From: JAPPLB01 sp965204095
GTDB taxonomy: Bacteria; Acidobacteriota; Terriglobia; Bryobacterales; UBA6623
Direction of reading: 5' to 3'
Assembly (NCBI GenBank): GCA_965204095.1
Contig: OZ241991.1
Span: forward strand, 3,286,001 to 3,350,000
Length of the DNA: 64,000 bases
In this document: positions 9,086 through 18,478 of the stretch, piece after piece
Numbering within the stretch: the stretch's first letter is position 1
How the letters are laid out: each line of letters starts with the position of its first letter
The notes under the pieces: generated by a model
Databases searched by the model: none
Told to the model about the DNA's origin: nothing
What the model saw: only the letters and a program-made list of their open reading frames with translations
Program-made: the position numbers and the translations under genes

Positions 9086-10537
9086 TTATTCGATTCCCAG
9101 TTGTTTCCAGATGGCGTCGACTCGTTTCTTTACGTCGGCATCCATCTCGATCAGGTCGGGCCAGGGTCGCGTAAATCCTTCTTCCGGCCATTTTCTTGTG
9201 GCGTCGATGCCCATCTTCGAGCCGTAGTTGGGCAGACGGCTCGAATGATCGAGTTGATCGATCGGTCCCATCGTGAATTGGATGTCCCGTTCGGGGTCGA
9301 TGTTGTTGAGCGCCTTCCAGGCCACCTCGCTGACGTTCTGGACGTCCACGTCATGGTCGACCACGACGATGCACTTGGTGAACATGGCTTGCCCCAATCC
9401 CCAGATGGCGTTCATCACCTTGCGCGCGTGCAGCGGGTACGACTTCCGGATCGACACCAGCATCAGATTGTGAAAGATGCCTTCCGCCGGCATGCACATG
9501 TCCGTGATCTCGGGAAGCTGCAATCTCATCAAGGGCAAAAATACGCGCTCGATCGTCTTGCCCATGTAGAAGTCCTCCATGGGCGGCGGCCCCACGATCG
9601 TCGTTGCGTAAATCGGGTCCTTGCGTTGGGTGACGCAGGTGACATGGAAGACCGGGAATTCGTCTTCCAGTGAATAGAAGCCGGTATGGTCGCCGAATGG
9701 ACCTTCGGTTTTCAGCTCGCCGAGCGTCACATATCCTTCGAGCACGATCTCGGCGTTTGCGGGGACTTCGATGTCTACGGTCTCGCACTTGACCAACTCC
9801 ACCGGCTTCGAGCGCAAGAACCCCGCGAAAAGCATCTCGTCCAGGTCGGGCGGCAGCGGCAGAATCGCTGAATACATGGTGGCGGGGTCCGCCCCGATAG
9901 CCACGGCCACCTCCATGTGCTCTTCCTCCCCTGCGGCCAGCCGGCGGCGGTAGTGCTCGGCCCCTTGCTTGTGGGTCTGCCAGTGCATGCCCGTCGTGCG
10001 CTCGTCATAGATCTGAAGACGGTACATCCCGACGTTGCGCTTGCCGCTCACCGGGTTTTTCGAAAACACCATCGGCAGCGTGATGAAGCGGCCGCCGTCC
10101 TGGGGCCAACATTTCAGCACCGGATAGTCGAACAGCGAGAACTCCTCCTTCCGAATCACTTCCTTGACCGGTCCGCTCTTGACTTGCTTGGGAAAAAAGG
10201 CGCCCATCTCCGCGAGCTTGGGCAGCATGCTCAGTTTGCCGATCAGGCCCTGCGGCGTCTTGAGTTCCAGGTACTCGGAAATACGTCCGGCGATCGTCTC
10301 CACCGAATCCACCTGCAGGGCCACCTCCATCTTCCGCATGCTCGCGAAAGAATTGATCAGTACGGGGATGTCGTAACCTTTGGGGTTTTCGAACAGCAGC
10401 GCCGGACCGCCCCGTTTGACCGCTCGGTCGGCGATCTCGGTGATCTCGAGTACGGGATCGACTTCAACGGCGACTCGTTTGAGCTCGCCGTTTTTTTCCA
10501 GCGCTCGAATAAATTCACGAAGGTCGTTATACGCCAT
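9086..10537 (-). CDS. UbiD-family decarboxylase
   Basis: A 483-residue prenyl-FMN-dependent decarboxylase. Family features include the N-terminal MAYNDLREFIRALEKNGELK, the central NVGMYRLQIYDERTTGMHW with the conserved arginine, and EGPFGDHTGFYSLEDEFPVF, which carries the acidic residues of the E-R-E site. TTIVGPPPMEDFYMGKTIER follows. Members act on the hydroxybenzoate-type intermediate of ubiquinone or menaquinone synthesis, or on aromatic acids. No ubiX or mqn gene is nearby, so the substrate is open. It is the last gene of a minus-strand run, 45 bases after the cytochrome gene. Confidence 0.92.
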   Translation of the reverse strand: MAYNDLREFIRALEKNGELKRVAVEVDPVLEITEIADRAVKRGGPALLFENPKGYDIPVLINSFASMRKMEVALQVDSVETIAGRISEYLELKTPQGLIGKLSMLPKLAEMGAFFPKQVKSGPVKEVIRKEEFSLFDYPVLKCWPQDGGRFITLPMVFSKNPVSGKRNVGMYRLQIYDERTTGMHWQTHKQGAEHYRRRLAAGEEEHMEVAVAIGADPATMYSAILPLPPDLDEMLFAGFLRSKPVELVKCETVDIEVPANAEIVLEGYVTLGELKTEGPFGDHTGFYSLEDEFPVFHVTCVTQRKDPIYATTIVGPPPMEDFYMGKTIERVFLPLMRLQLPEITDMCMPAEGIFHNLMLVSIRKSYPLHARKVMNAIWGLGQAMFTKCIVVVDHDVDVQNVSEVAWKALNNIDPERDIQFTMGPIDQLDHSSRLPNYGSKMGIDATRKWPEEGFTRPWPDLIEMDADVKKRVDAIWKQLGIE

Positions 10538-10582
10538 TGATCAATATCCCCGCCGCCCTGGTCCCATGGGACCGCTCCTTGT

Positions 10583-13444
10583 TCATTCGGCGGGCGATCG
10601 CTGCATGTACGCCAGCAAGTCGGCAATCTGGTTCAGGTCGTACGGGTCCAGCAAGCCTTCCGGCATTGCGGAAACGCGCGAAACCCTCCGGTCGCGAATC
10701 TGCCCTTTCGGAATCGCCACCGGGCGCTCCTCTTCCGGCAGCATCATCGTGATCTTTTCCTCGTCTTCAGAAAGGATCAGGCCGTCGAGAATATCATTGC
10801 TCGTCGTCTCGATGATGTAGGACTGATACTGGTCGGAGATGGTCCGCGACGGCCACAGGATCGCCTCGAGCGTATCTCGGCGATGGAAGCGATTCGCCAG
10901 CGTCGTCAAGTCGGGTCCATAGTCTTTTCCCTCGTCGCCAAACCGGTGGCAGCGCGAACATTCCTTCTCATAGATTTCCCGTCCGCGTTGCGCCTCGGCT
11001 CGTCCGATCATCGGGCTCAGCAACGTGTGGTCGAAGATTTCCTGCTCGCTAAGTGCGCTCGATCCCTTCTGGCGTGCGAAGACCCGCGCTCGAACGTAGC
11101 CGCCCCTGCGGCGGAGCCCCGCCTCGTCCAGGTCCTCCACCGGCGCGAAGTCGGGAATTTCCCGGTAGGCCATCTCCTTCTCTTGCTCATCGAAAAAGTC
11201 GAGCGAAGAGTCGAACAGCCGATTGATGAAACCGGGGAAGCTTGCCCCGCCTCGCCAGCGGCGCGCTGTGCGAAACCACGAAAGCAGCCTCTGTTTCTGG
11301 CTGCTCGTCCAGCCCTGTTTGATCTCCCGCAGGCAGTACACATAGTGGATCTGCAATGGCTGGTTCTCATCGCCCTCGGGCATGGCGTCGAAAAGGGCCG
11401 GGATCGCCGACGGATCGCCGGCGTAGGCCATCGTGCGGGCGTACTCGCGATTGAGCCTCTCGTCTTCCGCGGGAAATCGAGAGAGCGCGAGTCGTGAGGC
11501 CTGCGAGCGGATCTCCGGTGCGCATCCCTCGCTCCTCTCCAGACACGCCAGGTGGAAAGCCCTCAGCAGCCGCAGCTCGTCGTCGGCCGGGAGATTCTCA
11601 CGCCCCAACAACTCCAGTGCTCGATCAACGGCGTCTGTCCTTTCCGATTCCTGCGCCGCGGTCCGGGTCAGAGCGACCAGCCCTTCCGCGGCGGCCGCGG
11701 TGTCTTCTTCCTCGAGCACTCGCCGCGACCATTCGGCACGCGGAGTGCGCTCGAGAGCGACGCGGCCCGCGTAGCGCACCCATCGGTCCTCGTCGCTGAG
11801 CATCGCGTACAGATCGTCGACGGGAGCGAAGCTCGGCTCGTCCGGCGACAGTCTCATCCGAACCACGGCCTCCGCCGCACGCCTCTTGACGAGTGGATCG
11901 GCATCCTTCAGGCCCGCGGCGGCGATAGCCTTGGCGCGGTCGCTGCCATGCTGCCCCACGACGTACATGGCCGCCGCCCGGACCCGCGGATCGGAGTCCC
12001 CGCTGAGAGCCCGCAGCAAATCCGCCCGCGCTTTTGCCCCATGCTGCTGGAAGAGCATCAAGGCCTGGATGCGGTCTTGTGCTCGATGCGAAGGGCTCAG
12101 GGAGATCCTTTGTAGATCCTCGTCCCAGCGCTCGCCCAGGGCTTCCCTTGTTTTTTCGACGGCCGCCCAGCCCCAACTCGACAGCGGTTGTGGCTGCCGG
12201 ATAGCGGCCCAGACGCCCTTCGTCTTCGGCCACGCAGTATTGGCTCGATGGCCCTTGTACGCCACACGATAGAAGCCGCCGGCCGTACCGCGCCCACCCG
12301 TGGTGAAGTAGACCATGCCGTCCGGACCCACTTCGAGGTCCGTCACGTTCAACGGCTCTCCGTAAACGAAGTTGGCGGCATCCTCCACCAGCCGGTACGT
12401 CGCGCCGTCACGCGCCAGGCGCATCGACACGATCCGGCCGCGTGACCAATCGGCCTGCAGGAAGGCGTCAAAGTACTCCCCGGGATAGGCGTAGTGGTGG
12501 TAGAACTCGACGCCGACAGGTGACCCTCGTCCCAGGTCACGCAGCGGCGGCAGGCTGTCGAGATAGTAGGGCGGAAACTTGCCCGACCCCGTGCGCCAAC
12601 CGTAGTCCCCGCCGGGAATGACGTGCACCGAGCGCACCTCGCGGTACCACGGCATGTTGACGTCCCACTCCATGTCGCTGTCGAACGTGAACAGCTCGCC
12701 TTCCCGGTTGTAGGCGTGGTTGAACGCATTGCGGAAACCGCCTGCAAGCAGGGAGTACCGCATGCGGTCGAGCCGCAGGCCCGACACCGTCCCTCCCGGC
12801 GCCTTGATGCCGACAGCGTGCCCGCGCGCATCCATGTAACGGTCAAGGAGTTGCGATTCCTTGTAGTTACGCAGGGGCGACCAGGGGTCGATCAGTTCTT
12901 CGGGAAGGTAAGCGTGGTTCCCCAACATGACCGACAGGTGCCCGTCCGGCCCGCGGCGAATGTCGTGCGGCCCATGCTCGCCGATGCTTCCGGTGAAGTC
13001 GTGCAGCTTCTCGAACGTATCCGCCCTGTCGTCCCCATTGTTGTCTTCGAGTTTGTACAGTCCGGCTTGCTGGTTCTCGACCTCCCTGCCGATGGCGTAG
13101 AGCGTGCTCCCGTCGAACCACATGCCGTGCAGCATCTCGATCTTGTCGCTGAAGACCTGTTCCGCCTCATAGATGCCGTCATGGTCCTTGTCGAACAGGA
13201 TGGTCGGGTTTCCCTGTTCGCGGGAGACGACAGGCCGTCCCAGGCTGTCGAAGGTCAACTGGATGAGCGTCTCGGTTTGCCCTTCCGGCAGCAGCGGCTC
13301 GACAACGAATCCCGGCGGAGCCTGGAAGGGGCCTTCATAGACCGGCTCCCGTGAACAACTCGTCACGAGAATACACAGTGCGGTAGCCGCCGCCAATGAC
13401 CAATGATGCTTCAAGCTAGTCCTTCCCGATGGAGATGAATTCAC
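10583..13444 (-). CDS. PVC-type membrane-bound dehydrogenase / c-type cytochrome lipoprotein with HEAT repeats
   Basis: A 953-residue exported protein. The N-terminus has a lipoprotein signal ending in LVTSC. A beta-propeller follows (GPHDIRRGPDGHLSVMLGNH, then VHVIPGGDYGWRTG), typical of the putative membrane-bound dehydrogenase domain of Planctomycetes and Acidobacteria. Next are HEAT-like helical repeats (DPRVRAAAMYVVGQHG, DPLVKRRAAEAVVRM) and a C-terminal heme domain with CSRCH near residue 830. The heme domain ends in the usual DPYDLNQIADLLAYMQ. It likely passes electrons from an unknown sugar or alcohol substrate. GTG 13444 is assumed; TTG 13411, behind GGAAGG, is an alternative start. 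Confidence 0.88.
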   Translation of the reverse strand: MNSSPSGRTSLKHHWSLAAATALCILVTSCSREPVYEGPFQAPPGFVVEPLLPEGQTETLIQLTFDSLGRPVVSREQGNPTILFDKDHDGIYEAEQVFSDKIEMLHGMWFDGSTLYAIGREVENQQAGLYKLEDNNGDDRADTFEKLHDFTGSIGEHGPHDIRRGPDGHLSVMLGNHAYLPEELIDPWSPLRNYKESQLLDRYMDARGHAVGIKAPGGTVSGLRLDRMRYSLLAGGFRNAFNHAYNREGELFTFDSDMEWDVNMPWYREVRSVHVIPGGDYGWRTGSGKFPPYYLDSLPPLRDLGRGSPVGVEFYHHYAYPGEYFDAFLQADWSRGRIVSMRLARDGATYRLVEDAANFVYGEPLNVTDLEVGPDGMVYFTTGGRGTAGGFYRVAYKGHRANTAWPKTKGVWAAIRQPQPLSSWGWAAVEKTREALGERWDEDLQRISLSPSHRAQDRIQALMLFQQHGAKARADLLRALSGDSDPRVRAAAMYVVGQHGSDRAKAIAAAGLKDADPLVKRRAAEAVVRMRLSPDEPSFAPVDDLYAMLSDEDRWVRYAGRVALERTPRAEWSRRVLEEEDTAAAAEGLVALTRTAAQESERTDAVDRALELLGRENLPADDELRLLRAFHLACLERSEGCAPEIRSQASRLALSRFPAEDERLNREYARTMAYAGDPSAIPALFDAMPEGDENQPLQIHYVYCLREIKQGWTSSQKQRLLSWFRTARRWRGGASFPGFINRLFDSSLDFFDEQEKEMAYREIPDFAPVEDLDEAGLRRRGGYVRARVFARQKGSSALSEQEIFDHTLLSPMIGRAEAQRGREIYEKECSRCHRFGDEGKDYGPDLTTLANRFHRRDTLEAILWPSRTISDQYQSYIIETTSNDILDGLILSEDEEKITMMLPEEERPVAIPKGQIRDRRVSRVSAMPEGLLDPYDLNQIADLLAYMQRSPAE

Positions 13445-13492
13445 AAGTTTACCGCCTCGCCGTAGAAGTGAGACTTGGCGGGTAAGCCTGGA

Positions 13493-14974
13493 TCAAGATC
13501 TCGACAAGTCGTAGCAGGCCATCTCGGTTTGGTTGCGCACGATCAGCCGTCCGCCCGCTATCGCATGCGTATTCCAGGTCTTGCCTTTGATGGCGGAAAA
13601 CCGCGCTACTTCCTGATGGCTTTCGGGGGTGGCCTTCACAAGCACGACGTCTCCGGCCTCGGTGAGCACGATCAAGTGGCCGCCGGCCAGCAACACCTGT
13701 CCATAACCGTACCGGCCGCCTTTCCATTTGCGCTCACCGCTGCGAACATCCACCGCCGCGAGAATCGCTTCGTCCAGGCCGTAGACGATGCCTTCGTGAA
13801 GAACCGAGCTGTTGAACTTGTTTTTCATCGTGTTGTTCTTCCAGACCTGCTCGGCGCGCAGGCCGTCGCCGTCGGCAACGATCTTCACCAGGGCGGCGCC
13901 CGTGCCATACCCCGACGAGACGAATACGTGCTCGTCGTCGACGATCAAGGGCTGCGAACAGTTCGCGTCGTAGGATGTCCTCCAAGGGTAGTCCCATAGC
14001 AGCGAGCCGTCATCGGGGTCGACGGCCAACAGACGCGGTGCACTGACCAGAACGATCTGTAGGCGACCGTCCAGCGTCGCCAGCATCGGCGACGTGTAGG
14101 CCTGCTTGTCGTTCAGCGAAGTCCAGATCGGGTCTCCTGTTTCCTTGTCGTAGGCGACGATGGACTTGCCCCTGGTACCGCCCGGCAGCACGATCACCTT
14201 GTCATCCAATACGAGCGGAGCGCCCGACATCGCCCATGTCAGGTTCTTCGCTCCGTTATCCGAAAGGATGTTCTTGCGCCAGATCACTTCGCCCGTGGCG
14301 GCTTGCAAAGCGCGCAATTCTCCCGTGCCTCCCAGGGCGTAGACTTTGCCGTCGTGCCAAGTGGGAGTCGCCCGTGGCCCGGGTCCGCCCATCGACTCCC
14401 GGAATTGAGCTTTCCAGCCGTTTTTCCACAACTCCTCGCCCGTGTCGAAGTCGTAGGCGGCCACGACCTCTTCATCGCGGCGCTGCTCGATGGTGAATAC
14501 CTTCCCTTCGGCGACAACGACCGACGCATATCCGCCTCCCACCTTCTGCCGCCAGATCTCGGGCAACCCGTCGGAAGGCCAGTCCGTCCGAATCGCGCTT
14601 GCGGTGTACTCTCCGTCGCGGTTCGGTCCTCGGTAGTCGGTCCACGAGGCGTCGCTCGGCCCGGCCGGCGGCCGGCTCGCCGCCTGCACCGTCCCTTCAT
14701 CCCCGCCCGAGCGCTCCGCTTCGATGGCGTCGAAGTGCGAATCGGGATCATGGAAGGTGAAGATCGGCGCAAGGCCGTTGCCGGCCAACTCGATGCGCAG
14801 GCCGTAGAACAGGAACAGTTGCGCCGCGAAAAGCGCCGCCAAACCCGCCGAGAAAGTCAGCTTGCGCATCACTCCTTCCTTCGACCGCAGCCACAACAGA
14901 ACGAAACCCAGCGGAGGAAAGATCAGGCAGGAAAGCAGAAAGAAGAACTTCGATCGCTGCGGGGGAATCGCCAT
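13493..14974 (-). CDS. PQQ-like beta-propeller protein, membrane-anchored
   Basis: About 493 residues from ATG 14974. Two hydrophobic segments near the start (FFFLLSCLIFPPLGFVLLWL, then LFAAQLFLFYGL) anchor it. The rest is an eight-bladed propeller of the PQQ/Trp-docking type (SWTDYRGPNRDGEYT, FDTGEELWKNGW, GTGELRALQAATGEVIWRKN, AYDKETGDPIWTSL). Many such proteins lack PQQ and serve as scaffolds or sugar-binding propellers. The cytochrome gene begins 48 bases downstream, so the two may be co-expressed. The frame is open up to 15148, but the added 58 residues look unlike a leader. Confidence 0.85.
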   Translation of the reverse strand: MAIPPQRSKFFFLLSCLIFPPLGFVLLWLRSKEGVMRKLTFSAGLAALFAAQLFLFYGLRIELAGNGLAPIFTFHDPDSHFDAIEAERSGGDEGTVQAASRPPAGPSDASWTDYRGPNRDGEYTASAIRTDWPSDGLPEIWRQKVGGGYASVVVAEGKVFTIEQRRDEEVVAAYDFDTGEELWKNGWKAQFRESMGGPGPRATPTWHDGKVYALGGTGELRALQAATGEVIWRKNILSDNGAKNLTWAMSGAPLVLDDKVIVLPGGTRGKSIVAYDKETGDPIWTSLNDKQAYTSPMLATLDGRLQIVLVSAPRLLAVDPDDGSLLWDYPWRTSYDANCSQPLIVDDEHVFVSSGYGTGAALVKIVADGDGLRAEQVWKNNTMKNKFNSSVLHEGIVYGLDEAILAAVDVRSGERKWKGGRYGYGQVLLAGGHLIVLTEAGDVVLVKATPESHQEVARFSAIKGKTWNTHAIAGGRLIVRNQTEMACYDLSRS

Positions 14975-15191
14975 GAGTTCATTCTCGCCCACCGGCCCCG
15001 CCCCGACAAGGCATCGCCTCGGCGACGGAGAGCTTGCTCTGCGGAGACGCCGCTGATCCTGATGTGAAAACCCATGATCCTCGCCGCGGATAGGTCGAAA
15101 CGAGGCCGGTGCGACGGTACGGAAGAGGTAGGACGAAAGGCACGACATGGGTTTTTAGCCGTGATTGATCCGCACTTGAACGGGGGCGGGA

Positions 15192-15376
15192 CTAGCCTGC
15201 ATTTCTCACCAAGTGGCGAGACGAAGTGCGTGAGAGGACCGCCAGGACGAAGCGCGAGCCGCTTGGCGCGCGCAGGCGTACTTGAACAGTACGTTGAGCA
15301 CGGCAAGCAAGCGCAACGAAGTCATGGCGGTCGTATCGCGTGCTTCGGCCGTCGGGTGGTGAGAAATGCAGGCTAG
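15192..15376. repeat. Dispersed TIR repeat, copy 2 (full, subtype A)
   Basis: Bounded by CTAGCCTGCATTTCTCACC and its inverse GGTGAGAAATGCAGGCTAG, a near-perfect pair. The interior closely matches copy 1. The right end, read on the minus strand, supplies the TAG stop of the deoxyhypusine-synthase-like gene (15375-15373). Confidence 0.92.
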
Positions 15377-16455
15377 GCTGCGTTGCCCGGATGCATCCTG
15401 AGCACGGGGCCCATTTCGTAAGTGGGGGGCTTGCGGTTCGCGATCAACTCTTTCTGTTCCGAGAGCGCGCTGACCAGTAGCGGCATCCCGATCGTCGCGT
15501 CGCAGTGGCAGTTCACCATTTGGGCGCCTTTCGCCAGCTTGCCCCAACTCTGCGATTCCTCGAAGGTGCAGCCCGACAGACCGCCCCAGTGTGGAGCATC
15601 GGTAACGACCTGAATCCCATAGCGGTGGCCCGACTTGCTCCGGTTCATCAAGATGGCCACGACTTCCGTCTGTTGGACGTAGTTCTTCGGTGTGCCGCCG
15701 CCGAAATAGATGACCCCGGTCGCTTTCGAGTCGGCGACGACGTTGGTGATCTCGAGGACATCCCCCATGACGTCGAACATCAGGCGGTTCTCGCCCCGGT
15801 GCCGGCTCTCGGCGACGCCGATGCCGATCGAGCTGTCACCGATCGCCGGGCAGAAAAGCGGCAGGCCGGCCTTGGCCGCGGTGGTGACGATGCCGTCCTG
15901 CCGGCAGTCCTTGCCCACTTCCCGGCCCAGCAGGTAGAGAAACTCGCGCGTGGTGTAGGGGCGAGCCTGATCCAGGCGGGCCGCGAAGCTGCCGATCCAA
16001 AGATCGTGCTCCCGGAAACGGACCTCGTCCGCGAGGATGTCGTACATCCGGTCGACCATGTGGTCACCGAGGTTCTCGTCGTCCATCTCCGGATCGCCCA
16101 GGTAATGATGAAACCCCTTGCTCTCGTGGATATCGTGGAAGAAATTGGCGCCGGTCGAGGCGAGAACGTCAATCAGGCGATTCTCGATCATGAACTTGAC
16201 CGCCTCGCGCATGCCGGCGGGCACCATCGCTCCCGACATGCCCATCAGGATGGTGCATTCAGGGTCGGCCAGCATCTGCTTCCATACGTCGAACGCACGG
16301 CCCAGTTGACGGCCCTGGAAGCCGATGTAGCGCATCTTTTCGAGGATGGCCGACGCGGACGTGGATCCGTCGATCGGGAAAGGGCGCGTCGGTTCGGACA
16401 GAAGCTCTTCCTTGGAATGTCTCATCCTTGTCGCTGTCCGCAAAAAGGTGGTCAT
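15373..16455 (-). CDS. Deoxyhypusine synthase-like protein
   Basis: About 360 residues. The family transfers an aminobutyl group from spermidine: eukaryotic and archaeal members modify eIF5A, while bacterial members often make homospermidine or have unknown roles. Visible here are the NAD-fold motifs LMGMSGAMVPAGMRE and ASTGANFFHDIHE, GLPLFCPAIGDSSIGIG, YFGGGTPKNY, and SWGKL, whose lysine aligns with the catalytic lysine. ATG 16455 is used; ATG 16425 is also possible. It is divergent from the sigma-factor gene. No eIF5A/EF-P partner or polyamine gene lies beside it. Confidence 0.85.
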   Translation of the reverse strand: MTTFLRTATRMRHSKEELLSEPTRPFPIDGSTSASAILEKMRYIGFQGRQLGRAFDVWKQMLADPECTILMGMSGAMVPAGMREAVKFMIENRLIDVLASTGANFFHDIHESKGFHHYLGDPEMDDENLGDHMVDRMYDILADEVRFREHDLWIGSFAARLDQARPYTTREFLYLLGREVGKDCRQDGIVTTAAKAGLPLFCPAIGDSSIGIGVAESRHRGENRLMFDVMGDVLEITNVVADSKATGVIYFGGGTPKNYVQQTEVVAILMNRSKSGHRYGIQVVTDAPHWGGLSGCTFEESQSWGKLAKGAQMVNCHCDATIGMPLLVSALSEQKELIANRKPPTYEMGPVLRMHPGNAA

Positions 16456-16544
16456 GATAACAGACTGCTTGTCGGGCTTGCGCGAGGAGAAATGGACCCG
16501 GACAATGAGAAGACGCTGGGGACGGTTTGCTGTCCGGGATACCC

Positions 16545-17171
16545 ATGACCAATACTTCCAGCCAGCCCCTTGCGTTCGACGACATCGCCTTGGCAACCGA
16601 GGCCAAGCAGGGAGACAAGGGTGCGTTCACGGAGTTGGTGAACCGCTACGCGCAACGCGTCTTCCGTGTGGCGCGCCACATCACCAAGAACGATCAGGAC
16701 GCCGAAGACGTGTTGCAAGACACGTTCCTGAAGGCGTACTCCCGCCTCGGGCAGTTCGAGGGGAATGCGAAGTTCTACACCTGGATCGTGCGGGTCGCCG
16801 TCAACGAAGCACTGATGCGGATGAGGCGCGGCAAGAACCGTGTGACGGTCTCGCTCGACCAGGAACTGGAAACCAGCGACGGCGCCATCCAACGGGAGTT
16901 GCCGGCGGAAACCGAAAGCCCGGAGGAGAGCCTGAGCCGAACGGAGTTGCGGGAAAGCTTGACGCAGGCGATTGACAGCCTGTCGGAAATCTATCGCCCG
17001 GTGTTCGTATTGCGCGATGTCGAGGGTCTGTCGACTGAGGAAACGGCGGAGATGTTGAACCTCTCGCTCCCGGCCGTGAAATCCCGCCTTCTGCGGGCTC
17101 GGTTGCAACTCAGGCAGAAGTTGCGAAGGTTCCTGAAGAAAGATGATCGGCAAGAAGAAAATAACGTGTAA
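16545..17171 (+). CDS. ECF-type RNA polymerase sigma factor
   Basis: About 208 residues from ATG 16545. Region 2 reads DAEDVLQDTFLKAYSRLGQF followed by FYTWIVRVAVNEALMRMRR. Region 4 reads YRPVFVLRDVEGLSTEETAE with the recognition helix LSLPAVKSRLLRARLQLR. A short acidic linker (ETESPEESLSR) joins them. The zinc-finger anti-sigma gene overlaps the last 29 bases, so the two are made together and the sigma is probably released by an envelope or redox signal. Confidence 0.92.
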   Translation: MTNTSSQPLAFDDIALATEAKQGDKGAFTELVNRYAQRVFRVARHITKNDQDAEDVLQDTFLKAYSRLGQFEGNAKFYTWIVRVAVNEALMRMRRGKNRVTVSLDQELETSDGAIQRELPAETESPEESLSRTELRESLTQAIDSLSEIYRPVFVLRDVEGLSTEETAEMLNLSLPAVKSRLLRARLQLRQKLRRFLKKDDRQEENNV

Positions 17172-17391
17172 GGATTTCCTCGAGCACGTGTCGGACTATG
17201 TCGATGGGGCGATGGCACCGGACTTGCGCGCCCGGCTCGAAGCCCATCTGACCAACTGCCCGGACTGCTGGGTGGAGTTCGACGAAACGAAGATGACGGT
17301 CGAAATCTTCCAGAACGTCGAATGCCACCCGCTCCCGGGCGATGTCCACGACAGGCTCATGGCGACCCTTGAAAAACACTGGAACCGCTAG
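17143..17391 (+). CDS. Zinc-finger (zf-HC2) anti-sigma factor
   Basis: A small 82-residue protein with the zinc site HLTNCPDC (H-x3-C-x2-C), an upstream cysteine in KITCKDFLEHV, and the helix YVDGAMAPDLRARLEAHL. This is the anti-sigma domain fold. No transmembrane segment follows, so it is a soluble, ChrR/RsrA-like short type. It overlaps the sigma gene by 29 bases in another frame, starting at ATG 17143. Confidence 0.88.
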   Translation: MIGKKKITCKDFLEHVSDYVDGAMAPDLRARLEAHLTNCPDCWVEFDETKMTVEIFQNVECHPLPGDVHDRLMATLEKHWNR

Positions 17392-17593
17392 CTTCTCCGC
17401 GGGTGGCGACTCTGGGAAGTTGACTTCCCGTTCCGCGAACCCAAACCACACATTCCAACGTAACCAACTTCAACGGAAATCTGTCTAACTGTGTTGGAGC
17501 AACCCTACGGGGACGGTTCCTGTTGTTGGGAGCCGCTTACATGCTCGGCCATTGACGAATACGGAAGAGCACTCGAAACGGAGGTTACTCTCT

Positions 17594-18268
17594 ATGCCGC
17601 TGGGGGCCGTTCGACCCATCGCTGTCTGGCCCGACTGGGAAGACCCACTCGATATCCTGCCTCACCGTAAACCGCAGGATTTCTTGAAAGAAGAAACCAT
17701 CTACACTCCCGAAGACTTGGCGCGAAGCCTGTACCTTGTTGTCGACGGGATGGTGAAAGTCAGCCGCATCTCTCACTCCGGCCGAGAGACGGTGCTCGAC
17801 TTCTGCGGCCGCGACACCTTCTTCGGCGAATCCTGCCTGCTCGTTCAGTCCTGTCGGGGCGAGATGGCGGTCGCGCAGGAAAACTCTTCGATCATGGAGT
17901 GGACCGCATCCGATCTGTACGAAATCACGCAGCGCTCGCCGGCGCTCGGGCCCTCCTTGCTGGGAATGCTGGCCCGCAAGCTGCGCGATGCCGAGGACCG
18001 CGTCGAGAGCCTTGCGACGGATCAGATTCCACAGCGTTTGGTCAAGGTGGTCCTGCGACTTGCGGATTCGTTCGGCGAGCCGCTCAATGGGAGCAAGATT
18101 CGTCTCAAGCCGGTGACGCACGAGCTTCTCGCAAGGCACGTGGGCACCTCGCGGGAGATCATTACCCAGCACATGAGTCAGTTGCGGCGCAACGGTCTGT
18201 TGACATACGACCGGTCCGGGATGGAATTCGACCCGCACCACTTGCGGCAGGTGCTGTTGAACAACTGA
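17594..18268 (+). CDS. Crp/Fnr-family transcriptional regulator
   Basis: About 224 residues from ATG 17594, which has GGAGG nine bases upstream; an in-frame TTG at 17552 lacks this. The N-terminal half is a cyclic-nucleotide-type beta-roll (LYLVVDGMVKVSRISHSGRE, FFGESCLLVQSCRGEMAV). The C-terminal HTH reads HELLARHVGTSREIITQHMSQL. It lacks the N-terminal cysteine cluster of Fnr. The ligand and regulon are unknown. It sits downstream of the sigma/anti-sigma pair after about 200 bases, probably as its own unit. Bases 18269-18457 hold nothing I recognise. Confidence 0.88.
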   Translation: MPLGAVRPIAVWPDWEDPLDILPHRKPQDFLKEETIYTPEDLARSLYLVVDGMVKVSRISHSGRETVLDFCGRDTFFGESCLLVQSCRGEMAVAQENSSIMEWTASDLYEITQRSPALGPSLLGMLARKLRDAEDRVESLATDQIPQRLVKVVLRLADSFGEPLNGSKIRLKPVTHELLARHVGTSREIITQHMSQLRRNGLLTYDRSGMEFDPHHLRQVLLNN

Positions 18269-18457
18269 ACGCGGTGCCGGCCTCTCAAGAAGTGTCGCCG
18301 ATTCGAAGCTGGAAAGCGAGGAATAGAAGAGGTCAACAGGGGTCGAGGGGACACGGCCTCGCATAGGTGTATCCCTTGGGGCCGTCCCGGACAGCACTGA
18401 GTCGTGAGGTCTCGCGTGATTCCGTTCTGTGAAGCGTGCATTGCGGACTGTGCCGTA

Positions 18458-18478
18458 TGTAATTACACTGTATTTACA
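18458..18478 (+). promoter_or_regulatory. Candidate MazE/MazEF autoregulatory operator, two TGTAWTTACA sites
   Basis: TGTAATTACA (18458-18467, a perfect palindrome) and TGTATTTACA (18469-18478) are spaced 11 bp centre to centre, one helical turn. The second touches the mazE ATG. TTGCGG at 18441-18446 and TACACT at 18464-18469 with a 17-base spacer could form the promoter, so the operators would cover it. A start of transcription near 18476 would make the message almost leaderless; no ribosome site is visible. Confidence 0.5.

Noticed and set aside
17403..17440. GGGAAGT-ACTTCCC dyad after the anti-sigma gene as a terminator
   Set aside because: The loop is only two bases and no T-run follows.
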